A stretch of 33,359 nucleotides of DNA, from contig PLEM01000111.1 in the NCBI GenBank assembly GCA_003137035.1, positions 1 through 33,359 on the forward strand. Reading direction: 5' to 3'. This DNA is from Bryobacterales bacterium (GTDB lineage: Bacteria; Acidobacteriota; Terriglobia; Bryobacterales; Bryobacteraceae). This document shows, in pieces, positions 16,361-23,812 of the stretch (position 1 is its first letter; every line of letters begins with the position of its first letter). The position numbers were made by a program, and so were the translations under genes. A model generated the notes under the pieces. That model had not been told where the DNA came from. It searched no databases and worked only from the letters and a program-made list of their open reading frames with translations.

Positions 16361-16397
16361 GCGATCCTCCTGGATCGCGCCGGACCTCCTGGTCCGG
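16361..16397. terminator. twin hairpins between convergent genes, possible bidirectional terminator
   Basis: Two adjacent hairpins have 7-base arms and identical TCCT loops: gcgatcc-tcct-ggatcgc (16361-16378) and ccggacc-tcct-ggtccgg (16380-16397). They fill the 44-base gap between the convergent GH74 and glycosidase-like genes. There is no T-run on either strand, so termination is inferred from position and stem strength. The shared core CCTCCTGG with different outer arms parallels the CTTCAG hairpin family. Confidence 0.6.
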
Positions 16398-16403
16398 CCA
16401 GAC

Positions 16404-18476
16404 TCAAAACCCAACCGCGACCAGGTGCTGGCCGCGGGGAAGTGAGAATGTGAAGCGGGCGGGACCCTCGTCGAGCAGTTCGAAGGGCGCGCCAGCGCCA
16501 TCGATTTCCATCCGCAAGGGGCGCTTGTCCAGAACAGCCAGCGCGCGGGAGCCGCTCGAGTACGCGAACTCGAGGCCATTCGCCCGCACGGCCGCGGTCT
16601 TGAGGTCCCCGTTGAAATCCAGCAGGTGCGCGGGCGCCTGGCTCGCCGCTTTCTCTACCAGGTGAGTTCCCGGCGGCAGCCACAACGTCGACCCGTCGGC
16701 CGCCGGCCAGACCGCGCCGTCCACCAGAGCCGGACCGTCCCAGGCCATTCCCACCCCGAACCGCGATTCCACCGCCAGCCTACCGCCAATCGCCTCGACC
16801 CGATCTACCGCCGAGGCGGCCGCCGGCAGCAGGGGCAAATCCACCGGCGCAATCGAGTTCTCGAAATACAGGGCCACACGGCCGAAGCTCCGTGCGGCCA
16901 GGCTCACCAATTGGTACAACTCGGAGCCGGTCTGCTGCTTGGTGGGGTACACGTCCTGGTAACGCTCCACCACGTTGATATCGATGGCCAGCTTTTCCGG
17001 GCGGCGGGTGAGGGGCTGGTAGCGCCGGGCGATTTCCGGGTAGCGTTGCGGGCCGAGGTGCCAGATGGTGGCCGGGTCCTCCACCAAAAAAGTGAAATCG
17101 TGCTGCTCGAGCAGCGGGAGCAGCCGGGCGGCGTCCGCGCCGATCGCGTCGCGCATGCCGGGATCGAAGCGGTCGTCGACGTGGGTGAGCGTGAGGTCCA
17201 GATCGGGCCGCTGGCGGCGCACTGTCTCGATTTCGGCGATCCACTCGGTCTGCATGCGGCGCGCCAGTTCGGCGCGGAAGTCGAGGAACTGCCGAAGGCG
17301 CTCGGGGCCGGCCTCGGGCGCGCGAAATAGCGGCAAGGGATCGAACCCGCGGGCTTGCTGGAACTCGCGGCGCACGTCGTCGTTCATGGGCGTGAAGCGG
17401 GAAGGGTTCGAGGCGCCCTCCAGCGACTCGAAGTACAGCTCGGCCAGGTTGACACCGTCCCAGTCGAAACGGTCCAGCAACTCGCGCACACCGCGGGAAG
17501 CAGCGCGGAAGCAGTCGCGATTGGCGAGATTCATCAGGCGGCGCCAGTCCAGGCGTGCGTCCTGGAGCACGGCGGTTTTCTCCCGCCACTCCGGATGGTC
17601 GTCCCAGAACCGCTCGCTGACGTGCGGCAGCTCCAGCCAGGCGTAAACCAGGATGGCGTTGCGGTGGCAGACCTTAACCAGCTCGCGGAGCCAGGCGTCG
17701 CGCTGCGGATCGGGCTCGTAGTAGTGCCACGCCGCCACGTGGAGTGCGCCAATGCCGGCTTTCCGCCAGCGCGGGGCCAGGTACTCGAGATCGGCGCGCG
17801 CCCGATAGGAAGAGTCGAAGAACGCCCACAGCCGGCGCGAGCGGAAGGGTGCACTCAGGCCGAGGTCGGAAAGCGCGTGCAGCAGATACGGGAAACGCTC
17901 ATAACCGCGCGTGCCCGGGGACGTCGCGACCCACAGTATTCCGCCCGCGCCGTGCCGGAAGCCCGCCACCATCGGCGCACCCTCCCAGCGCTCGCGCACA
18001 AAGACCCGCGCCGCTTTCGGAACCTCATAAACCGGGAGCTCCATCGCGCTCTCCCAGATCACCGCCAGCTCCGGCCGCCGGAGATCCTCGAGGTTTTGCA
18101 CCCGCACCCGCCGGTTCGAGGGCCGGAATCCCAAAGCCTCGGCAACAGCGCTTTGGCCTTCCAGAATCACAAATGCACCGGAGGCGGCACGAGCCAGCCA
18201 ATGCTCCGCGGGGAGTGCCGCCCCGGCGCGCAACACGCAGACCTCGGCGCGCCCTCCGGCGGCCTGCGGTTGGAATCCAATCGATGACAGGATCTCCGAC
18301 CAACTCCCCGGCTCCGCGCCCACCACCTGGAAGAACAGGGGCTTGGCGGCCGCGCTGGCGGCGAGGGCACAGGCTAGGAGGGCGGCCTTCAGGCCGCGCC
18401 GGGCTTGAGCCCGGCTGAAGCCGGACTGCGGACTGAAGTCCGCCCCCCTCCCGTCAGCGAGCGGATTCGCGGTCAT
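16404..18476 (-). CDS. secreted TIM-barrel glycosidase-like protein, function unknown
   Basis: The product is about 690 residues. A hydrophobic signal-like segment (KAALLACALAASAAA, about residues 30-44) follows an unusual basic leader. The centre resembles family-10-like/GHL glycosidase barrels: HVAAWHYYEPDPQRDAWLRELVKVCHRNAILVYAWLELPHVS, FDWDGVNLAELYFESLEG and LTLTHVDDRF, with acidic residues at strand ends that could be catalytic. The C-terminal part is beta-rich. I do not recognise a named family. The start at 18476 lies 4 bases after the stop of the TPR/barrel gene, so the two are coupled. Codons for residues about 10-31 coincide with four hairpin repeats, suggesting the original N-terminus was altered. 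A role in trimming or processing an exported glycan is inferred from the neighbour. Confidence 0.65.
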   Translation of the reverse strand: MTANPLADGRGADFSPQSGFSRAQARRGLKAALLACALAASAAAKPLFFQVVGAEPGSWSEILSSIGFQPQAAGGRAEVCVLRAGAALPAEHWLARAASGAFVILEGQSAVAEALGFRPSNRRVRVQNLEDLRRPELAVIWESAMELPVYEVPKAARVFVRERWEGAPMVAGFRHGAGGILWVATSPGTRGYERFPYLLHALSDLGLSAPFRSRRLWAFFDSSYRARADLEYLAPRWRKAGIGALHVAAWHYYEPDPQRDAWLRELVKVCHRNAILVYAWLELPHVSERFWDDHPEWREKTAVLQDARLDWRRLMNLANRDCFRAASRGVRELLDRFDWDGVNLAELYFESLEGASNPSRFTPMNDDVRREFQQARGFDPLPLFRAPEAGPERLRQFLDFRAELARRMQTEWIAEIETVRRQRPDLDLTLTHVDDRFDPGMRDAIGADAARLLPLLEQHDFTFLVEDPATIWHLGPQRYPEIARRYQPLTRRPEKLAIDINVVERYQDVYPTKQQTGSELYQLVSLAARSFGRVALYFENSIAPVDLPLLPAAASAVDRVEAIGGRLAVESRFGVGMAWDGPALVDGAVWPAADGSTLWLPPGTHLVEKAASQAPAHLLDFNGDLKTAAVRANGLEFAYSSGSRALAVLDKRPLRMEIDGAGAPFELLDEGPARFTFSLPRGQHLVAVGF
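18382..18443. repeat. cluster of four CTTCAG/CTGAAG-type hairpins inside a coding region
   Basis: Four perfect short hairpins lie head to tail: 18382-18397 (arm gcggcct), 18399-18414 (arm ccgggct), 18411-18424 (arm ccggct, sharing four bases with the previous one) and 18428-18443 (arm gcggact). Each has a two-base centre (TC, TG or GA) flanked by CT and AG. Arms differ between copies but pair perfectly within each copy. They fall in frame inside the start of the glycosidase-like gene, just before its signal peptide core. Confidence 0.85.
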
Positions 18477-18480
18477 GGGC

Positions 18481-20478
18481 CTAGTGCGTGAATGCATACC
18501 AGAAACCGGCCCGCAGGTCGAAGAAGTTCGGCCGGCGCGGATTGTCGATGTTTCTCGTGTAGACGCCGCGCAGCAGACTCACCGAGAAGACCAGCGACGG
18601 CGGCAGCCCTGCCCACCGGAAGCGCAGCCCGGGCCCGAACTCCGCGAAATTGGCCCAGTACTGGCGCTTGATGTCCAAGGTGATGTTGGTGTTGGCGAAC
18701 AACTGCGAGCGGAGTCCGCCGATCGCCGGCAGCGTGTACCCCGAGCGGTTCTGCGAGGTGACCAGGAAATCGTTTTGAAAGCGGCTGACGAAGACTCCAT
18801 CGTCGGCGGTTTCGGCGAACCAGCCGGGGACTTCCGCGCCCAACAGCCGGCCGGCGCCGCGGCTGAAGGAGAGCCCGCCCCGGTAATCCGGAACCATCCG
18901 GCCCCCGCTGCGGTGCGCCAGGTAGCCGATGGCCTCTCCAGCCTCTCCCCAAAGCATGGCCCCGTGCCAGGAGCGGCTGGCAACGCCAAGGCCGAGGATG
19001 AACGCGCTCTCCGAGAGGTACTGCGGGAAGGCCTCCCGGGTGGTTTGCCGGGTGTCGCCGATGAAGCGCAGGGAGACGTACGGCCGGAACGGCAGCCGGC
19101 CCAGGCGAACCTCGGTCTTCACCTGGGCATAGGAGAAAACGTCGTGCCAGCGCGTCGAGAAGAAGGGGAAGAGCCAGGCCGTGGTCCGCAGGCGGGCGAA
19201 AGCGGGGCGGAGGTTCTGGTATGCCTTTTTGGCCTCCGCTGAAATTTCCGGGTCCGGGCTCTTCTTTGCCAGGCTGAACCAGCGTATGGCCTGGTCGTCC
19301 TGGCGGAGGAGGTTGTAGGTCTGGCCGAGCCGCAGCATGACCGCGAAATCGACCGGGTCGGCCTCGTGCGCCGACTGCAAGTACTTCAAGGCGTCCTTGA
19401 GGTACCCGGCGCGGTAGCTGCGCTCCCCCATTTCCCTGGCGCCGGGTTCGGGGGCCGGCTCGCGAGGACGGCGGCGAAGGTCCGCGGGCAGACGCAGGGC
19501 GGTGCGGACGCGCTCGGCCAGCTCGCTGTCATCGGACTTGAGAACCATGTCGAACAGCGGCATGGCCGCCACGCGGTCCCCGCGGGCCAGAAGCAAAAGG
19601 CCCAACTGGGCTGCCGACAACACATCCCCGGGCGCGAGCCGAATGATGATTTTGAACTCGGCTTCCGCCTCCTGGGGCCGGTGCATTTCCAGCAGCAGGT
19701 AAGCCAGCTCGCGGCGCAGCTCGAGGTTGCCGTCGTCCACCGCTAGCGCCTCTCGGAACTCGCTGACATAGGGATAGCGGGAGGGGAGCAGCCCGCGCGC
19801 CGTTTCGGCCGCCCGCGGCGAGGAGCTGCGGGAGGCCGCGAGCAGGGCGGCATTGGCCTCGGCGCTTCGGCCAAGTTCCTTCCACACCCGGCCCAGATCC
19901 ACCAGCAGGGAACGCTCGTTGGGGCGCAAGCGCCAGGATTGCCAGTAGTTCTCGGCGGCCAGGCCGAGCCGGTCGCGCTGCTCGGCTTGGCGGGCAAGCT
20001 CCAGCCGGGCGCTGTAGTTCCCGGGGGACTGGGCGACGACTTCGGACCAGCGGGCCATGCCTTCCTCCAGCGGGCGGTCGATATTCTGGAAGGCCTGCTC
20101 GGCCGTGGCGCGGATGGCGGCGTCCGGGGAGACCCGCAGCCGGTCGAAGCTGCGGCGAGCCTCCGCGGTGCGGCCCGTTTCATGGCACAGGAAGGCGTAC
20201 TCGAGGGCCGTGTGGAGGTCCGCGGGATCCAGGCGCACGACCTCGGCGAACTGGTCCCGGGCGGTTTCCGTCTGCCCGATCTTCAGATAGGTGTAGGCCA
20301 GGTCCTTGCGCAGGCCGGCCCGCCCAGGGGCCGCCCGGATCGCATCGGTGAGGCACAAGATGGCTGCGTCGTAGTCCCGCTCGCGAAGCGCCTGGTAGGC
20401 CTGCTGGGCCGGGTCGGGCGTCTGCGCCCCGGCCAGCGCCCCCAGACACACCGCCACCAGAATCGCGTCACGGACCAT
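18481..20478 (-). CDS. TPR-repeat protein with C-terminal outer-membrane beta-barrel
   Basis: This 665-residue protein starts with a signal peptide (MVRDAILVAVCLGALAGAQ). Tetratricopeptide repeats fill about residues 23-420 (for example AYQALRERDYDAAILCLTDAI, DLAYTYLKIGQTETARDQF, MLRLGQTYNLLRQDDQAIRWF). From about residue 435 the sequence changes to alternating aromatic and polar strands ending in LRAGFWYAFTH, as in outer-membrane barrels. A periplasmic TPR scaffold joined to an outer-membrane pore is the layout of PgaA, PelB, BcsC and NfrA, which export polysaccharides. The barrel here is short (about 230 residues), so it may have fewer strands or form only part of a pore. The downstream glycosidase-like gene is 4 bases away and fits such a system. 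Confidence 0.7.
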   Translation of the reverse strand: MVRDAILVAVCLGALAGAQTPDPAQQAYQALRERDYDAAILCLTDAIRAAPGRAGLRKDLAYTYLKIGQTETARDQFAEVVRLDPADLHTALEYAFLCHETGRTAEARRSFDRLRVSPDAAIRATAEQAFQNIDRPLEEGMARWSEVVAQSPGNYSARLELARQAEQRDRLGLAAENYWQSWRLRPNERSLLVDLGRVWKELGRSAEANAALLAASRSSSPRAAETARGLLPSRYPYVSEFREALAVDDGNLELRRELAYLLLEMHRPQEAEAEFKIIIRLAPGDVLSAAQLGLLLLARGDRVAAMPLFDMVLKSDDSELAERVRTALRLPADLRRRPREPAPEPGAREMGERSYRAGYLKDALKYLQSAHEADPVDFAVMLRLGQTYNLLRQDDQAIRWFSLAKKSPDPEISAEAKKAYQNLRPAFARLRTTAWLFPFFSTRWHDVFSYAQVKTEVRLGRLPFRPYVSLRFIGDTRQTTREAFPQYLSESAFILGLGVASRSWHGAMLWGEAGEAIGYLAHRSGGRMVPDYRGGLSFSRGAGRLLGAEVPGWFAETADDGVFVSRFQNDFLVTSQNRSGYTLPAIGGLRSQLFANTNITLDIKRQYWANFAEFGPGLRFRWAGLPPSLVFSVSLLRGVYTRNIDNPRRPNFFDLRAGFWYAFTH

Positions 20479-20516
20479 CGATAGGTAGTGCCGCGAGCGG
20501 GCGGATTCTCGCGGGT

Positions 20517-20522
20517 TAAGAT
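20517..20522 (+). promoter_or_regulatory. -10-like element immediately before the acyl-CoA dehydrogenase
   Basis: TAAGAT ends 6 bases before the ATG at 20529 in the 50-base divergent gap. Transcription would begin at or beside the start codon, giving a leaderless mRNA; no ribosome binding site is present. The -35 is not evident. Confidence 0.4.
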
Positions 20523-20528
20523 GAAATC

Positions 20529-21695
20529 ATGGAACCATTCCGGGGCGTGGACTTCCTTTCCATCGACGGCGAGTTCAGCGAGGAAGAGCTGCTGGTGCGG
20601 CAAACCGCCCGCCAGTTCGTGGACGACCGGGTCCTGCCGGTGATTCGCGACTGCTACCGGGACGCCCGCTTCCCGGCCGAGCTGGTCCGGGAAATGGGGC
20701 GGCTGGGGTTCCTGGGGGCCAACCTGGAAGGCTACGGCTGCGCGGGGATGAGCAACGTCGAGTACGGCCTGCTGATGCAGGAGCTCGAGCGCGGCGATTC
20801 GGGCATTCGCAGCTTCGTTTCCGTCCAGGGAGCGCTGGTCATGTACCCCATTCTGACCTTCGGCTCCGCCCAGCAGAAGGAGCGCTGGCTGCCTCGGCTG
20901 GCCACGGGGGAGGCGGTGGGCTGCTTTGGCCTTACCGAGCCGGACTTCGGCTCGAACCCCGCGGGAATGCGCACGCGCGCCCGGCGCGACGGCGGCGACT
21001 GGGTGCTCGACGGCGAGAAGACCTGGATCACCAACGGCACTGCGGCCGATGTGGCCCTGGTCTGGGCGCGGACCGAGGAAGGCTTCGGCGGGTTCCTGGT
21101 CGAGAAGGGCGCGCCCGGCTTCACCAGCTCGGATATTCACGGCAAGTGGTCCATGCGCGCCTCGGTGACCTCCAGCCTGTCGCTGGCCGATTGCCGCATT
21201 CCGGCGGAGAATCAACTTCCCGGCGCGCGGGGGCTGAAGAGCGCGCTCCTGTGCCTGACCCAGGCGCGCTACGGCATCGGTTGGGGAGCGATCGGCGCGG
21301 CCATGGACTGCTATGAGACCGCGCGGCAGTATTCCATCCAGCGCAAGCAGTTCAACGACCGGCCCATCGCCTCCCACCAGCTCGTGCAGGAAAAACTGGC
21401 CTGGATGATCAGCGAAATCAGCAAGGCGCAGTTGCTGGCCCTCCACGTGGGGCGCCTGAAGGACCGTGGAAAGGCCGAGGCGGCCCAGGTCTCCATGCTG
21501 AAACGAAACAACGTCGCCATCGCGCTGGAGTGCGCGCGCCTGAGCCGCGACCTGCTAGGGGCCAACGGAATCACCGACGAGTATCCCATCATGCGGCACC
21601 TGGCGAACCTGGAGACCGTGAAGACCTACGAGGGCACCGACCACATCCACGCGCTGATCATCGGCGAGGCCGTAACCGGGATCGCAGCATACTAG
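20529..21695 (+). CDS. gcdH: acyl-CoA dehydrogenase, glutaryl-CoA dehydrogenase type
   Basis: This 388-residue FAD flavoenzyme shows the two acyl-CoA dehydrogenase signatures: CFGLTEPDFGSNPAGM with GEKTWITNG in the N-terminal half, and LLGANGITDEYPIMRHLANLE near the C-terminus. The segment TYEGTDHIHALIIGEAVTG places the catalytic base at Glu368, as in glutaryl-CoA dehydrogenases. These oxidise and decarboxylate glutaryl-CoA to crotonyl-CoA in lysine and tryptophan breakdown. No other gene of that pathway is adjacent, so a related acyl-CoA substrate remains possible. The gene is divergent from the TPR/barrel gene and appears monocistronic, ending just before two hairpins. Confidence 0.85.
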   Translation: MEPFRGVDFLSIDGEFSEEELLVRQTARQFVDDRVLPVIRDCYRDARFPAELVREMGRLGFLGANLEGYGCAGMSNVEYGLLMQELERGDSGIRSFVSVQGALVMYPILTFGSAQQKERWLPRLATGEAVGCFGLTEPDFGSNPAGMRTRARRDGGDWVLDGEKTWITNGTAADVALVWARTEEGFGGFLVEKGAPGFTSSDIHGKWSMRASVTSSLSLADCRIPAENQLPGARGLKSALLCLTQARYGIGWGAIGAAMDCYETARQYSIQRKQFNDRPIASHQLVQEKLAWMISEISKAQLLALHVGRLKDRGKAEAAQVSMLKRNNVAIALECARLSRDLLGANGITDEYPIMRHLANLETVKTYEGTDHIHALIIGEAVTGIAAY

Positions 21696-21705
21696 GACCA
21701 GTGGG

Positions 21706-21744
21706 GCAGGCTTTCAGCCTGCGGACCCGCTTTCCAGCGGGTCC
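21706..21744. repeat. two adjacent CTTTCAG/CTTTCCAG hairpins
   Basis: Hairpin one is gcaggct-ttc-agcctgc (21706-21722). Hairpin two is ggacccgct-ttcc-agcgggtcc (21723-21744). They abut without a spacer, have unrelated arms and share the CT..AG closing pairs. They lie 10 bases after the dehydrogenase stop and end 16 bases before the first ATG of the truncated antitoxin. Confidence 0.85.
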
Positions 21745-21760
21745 AGCCGCCCGGCTCCGA

Positions 21761-21928
21761 ATGTCGAGAAGCCAGTTCTACGCCACCGCGATTTCCGAGT
21801 TCCTCGACCGGCGGCAGACCGATGCCGTCACGGAACGCCTGAATGAAGTCTACGCTCGCCGGCCCGCGAAGGTCGATCCGGCTTTGCATCGCGCCCAACT
21901 TCGTTCCCTCGACAAGGACTCCTGGTGA
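21761..21928 (+). pseudogene. MazE-type antitoxin, N-terminally truncated
   Basis: The 55-residue reading frame (MSRSQFYATAISEFLDRR at its start) matches the middle and end of ribbon-helix-helix MazE-type antitoxins. In that group the MSRSQxYAxA segment normally follows about 20 further N-terminal residues containing the DNA-binding beta-strand. Here the codons just upstream still read A-R-L-R before the ATG, a possible trace of the missing part, and then run into the paired hairpins at 21706-21744. DNA binding is probably lost, while the toxin-binding tail (RAQLRSLDKDSW) remains. The stop overlaps the toxin's GTG start by GTGA, the usual coupling in such pairs. Confidence 0.6.
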
Positions 21929-22276
21929 CCGCGATGGGCGACATCCAGCGCGGCGAGATCTGGTGGGCCGATCTCCCCGCGCCGCTCCGAGCCCGGATTC
22001 CACCGGCCGGTGCTCGTCGTGCAGGCCGACTCCTTCAATCGCAGCCGCAGTCAAACCGTTGTAGTCGCCGCGATCACCAGCGACATGGCGCTCGCCGACG
22101 CCCCTGGCAATGTGCTGCTGCCCGCCCGCTCCTCGGGGCTTCCCCACGACTCGGTCGTCAACGTCTCCCAAGTCCTGGCGCTCGACGGCGAGTTCCTCTC
22201 CGGGCACGCCGGCACGCTCCCGCCGCGCCTGCAAGGCGCCGTCGACGCGGGCTTGCGCCTGGTTCTGCAACTATAG
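21925..22276 (+). pseudogene. MazF/PemK-family toxin with a frameshift
   Basis: The N-terminal part (GTG 21925 or ATG 21934) reads GDIQRGEIWWADLPAP, the classic start of MazF mRNA interferases. After 21984 the frame is lost. The family match resumes one base out of register at about 21986: SEPGFHRPVLVVQADSFN, VVVAAITSDMALADAPGNVLLP, GLPHDSVVNVSQVLALD, ending at 22276. The codons expected between DLPAP and SEPGF are missing, so a small deletion of about 5 bases (or a 1-base insertion) is likely. A GTG at 22010 could start the second part, but it would lack the RGEIWW strand. The toxin is therefore probably inactive; a sequencing error is the alternative. Confidence 0.7.
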
Positions 22277-22449
22277 GCCGTCGCAGGGGCCAGCCCGAGA
22301 CGGCGAAGTTACCTCAAAGGGGAATCCTCTACGCTGCGGCGTCAGGGAGGATCTGACCACTGGTCGCTCCGTCAACTTCCGGATGGCGCGTGATCCGGCC
22401 AAAACCACGCACCTCGCGAAAACCACGCCACAGCCGACGCGAGCCGAAA
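22277..22449. other. 173-bp gap without a recognised gene
   Basis: Between the toxin remnant and the end of the DUF4062 gene there is no supported reading frame. A short direct repeat, aaaaccacgc, occurs twice within about 20 bases near 22400-22430. No terminator hairpin was recognised. Confidence 0.5.
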
Positions 22450-23400
22450 TCACGTGTCGAGCCGCACCAGCAGGATCTGCCCTGCCGACGTGATGTAATT
22501 GCCATCCTCGTCGTAGAAGACCGCACGTCCCTCGGCTAGGTGTGAGTGGACATGTACCGGGAGCGACCAGCCACAGCGGGCCGCGATCTGAGGCGGTACG
22601 CCAGGGTCGTTTCGGGCGCGTTCTTTGGCGAACCCGAGCCTGGCCGCGTCTCCCGGCAAAGGCTTCTCGGGAAAGAATCTCCAGATTCCGGGCACCGTGA
22701 TCCACTGAAGTCGTCCGTTCAGCAGTAGCATGGGCGTTTCTTCGGAACCACCAGCCAGCACATCTTCTACTCGTTGGGCTGGCACGGTCAGGGTCTGTTG
22801 GTTCGAATCCTTCTCCAGCGTGACGACACCAGACTCCACGGACCTCACGTGGAAGGAGTTGTATGGGCACTCCGGTATCATCGGAAGGATCCTGACCGGA
22901 GTGTAGCTCCGAGCATATCCCCGTATCTGCGCCGCCCTTTCCCCAGGGCCGGCAGACCGGTCGCCGTCCCCGCGTATGAGCGTCAGCAGATGCACCCCGA
23001 GCGACCGCTGGAGTTTCTCCCGGAGTTCGGCTGCGTTCACGAAGGTATCGTACTTGACGTTCGCAGAATGGAGCAGTTGGTCGGCTTCGGGTTCACGCGA
23101 TGTCACGACCTTCGCGAATACCAGCATGGGCTTGCCGTGGTCGCACGCCGTGTCGAACTCAGCCTTCACCGGCGGTGTGAGGCGGGTGCCGATCAGGAGC
23201 ACGAACAAGTCACTACTCTTGACGCCATTGATGTAGAAGTCAAGCAGCGGTTTTGGCGATGCCGGCTCGGCCTCGAACGCCCATGGCGTCGTAATGGGAC
23301 CGAAATGGTCGACAGCGCTACGGGCAGCCTCGCGTTCGGCTAGCAGGTCCTCGGTCGCGCGGTTCATTATCGATGAGATGAAGACGCGGTACGGTTCCAT
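22450..23400 (-). CDS. DUF4062-domain protein, possible defence or signalling effector
   Basis: This 316-residue protein has an N-terminal DUF4062 domain (about residues 4-105): YRVFISSIMNRATEDLLAER, PKPLLDFYINGVKSSDLFVLLIG, VKAEFDTACDHGKPMLVF. The domain has a TIR/SLOG-like Rossmannoid outline (S-S-x..L..ER, then a 'sdlfvllig' strand). In other proteins it is often the N-terminal module of large STAND-type NTPases; here it stands alone with an unrecognised beta-rich C-terminus. The ATG at 23400 is preferred (GAGG six bases upstream) over an in-frame extension to 23472. Codon use looks less GC-biased than in neighbours and it lies among decayed genes, which suggests horizontal acquisition. 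Function is not known. Confidence 0.65.
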   Translation of the reverse strand: MEPYRVFISSIMNRATEDLLAEREAARSAVDHFGPITTPWAFEAEPASPKPLLDFYINGVKSSDLFVLLIGTRLTPPVKAEFDTACDHGKPMLVFAKVVTSREPEADQLLHSANVKYDTFVNAAELREKLQRSLGVHLLTLIRGDGDRSAGPGERAAQIRGYARSYTPVRILPMIPECPYNSFHVRSVESGVVTLEKDSNQQTLTVPAQRVEDVLAGGSEETPMLLLNGRLQWITVPGIWRFFPEKPLPGDAARLGFAKERARNDPGVPPQIAARCGWSLPVHVHSHLAEGRAVFYDEDGNYITSAGQILLVRLDT

Positions 23401-23617
23401 GCGCAGCCTCAGTCTACTCGATTCACTAAGGTCGAACAACCCACTCCGGATCCTGGGTGGTTTGTCGCCCACCCAGAAGTTGAGCCCAAACCGGTGTTAC
23501 TTGGGATGGCTCCTTCCTAGTCGCCCAGTGCTTAAGAATCGCGGAACGGTCGTGGCGCCGGTCACCCGGACGCGAAACGCCCTTCTCGAAGCCCTACCCG
23601 CGCTCCCAATCCCCAGC
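23401..23617. other. 217-bp gap with one hairpin
   Basis: No gene is supported here. A perfect hairpin, ctgggtgg-tttgtcgc-ccacccag, lies at 23453-23476, about 53 bases upstream of the DUF4062 start. It could lie in that gene's leader or be the end of the minus-strand unit above it. No other structure was seen. Confidence 0.45.
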
Positions 23618-23812
23618 TCACGCAGTTGGACTGTGCTCGGCGGCCGGAGGAGGCTCGGCCGGGTTCAACGGCACCTCGCATTCGCAGCAGTCGCTGCAGC
23701 GAAGGCACTTGCGGCAGATGTGGTTCGGGCAGGCGTCCTTGGTGCAGTAGACGCAGATGTCCACGGAGGAATCGCCGCAGATACTACATGAGAACGTGCG
23801 CACCTCGGTCAT
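23618..23812 (-). CDS. cysteine-rich zinc-finger-like miniprotein
   Basis: The 64-residue product has eleven cysteines in about 40 residues plus a histidine, arranged mostly as C-x2-C pairs (CSIC, CVYC, CRKC, CSDC, CEC) with ACPNH in between. This suggests two or more zinc sites of B-box or zinc-ribbon type. The tail is Pro/Glu-rich. There is no signal peptide. The ATG at 23812 has a GGAGG ribosome binding site at suitable spacing and overlaps the stop of the upstream gene (ATGA), so it is translated together with the secreted helical protein. I do not recognise the family. The in-frame extension to 23866 lacks such support. Confidence 0.6.
   Translation of the reverse strand: MTEVRTFSCSICGDSSVDICVYCTKDACPNHICRKCLRCSDCCECEVPLNPAEPPPAAEHSPTA

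Noticed and set aside
14128-16683. 851-codon minus-strand frame opposite the GH74 gene
   Set aside because: It spans two real genes and the hairpin gap; GH74 motifs are clear on the plus strand.
3814-21744. CRISPR array from the recurring palindromic cores
   Set aside because: No regular spacing, no constant repeat and no cas genes; copies are scattered hairpins.
21925-22276. Intact MazF toxin
   Set aside because: The family match is split between two frames at about 21984-21986.
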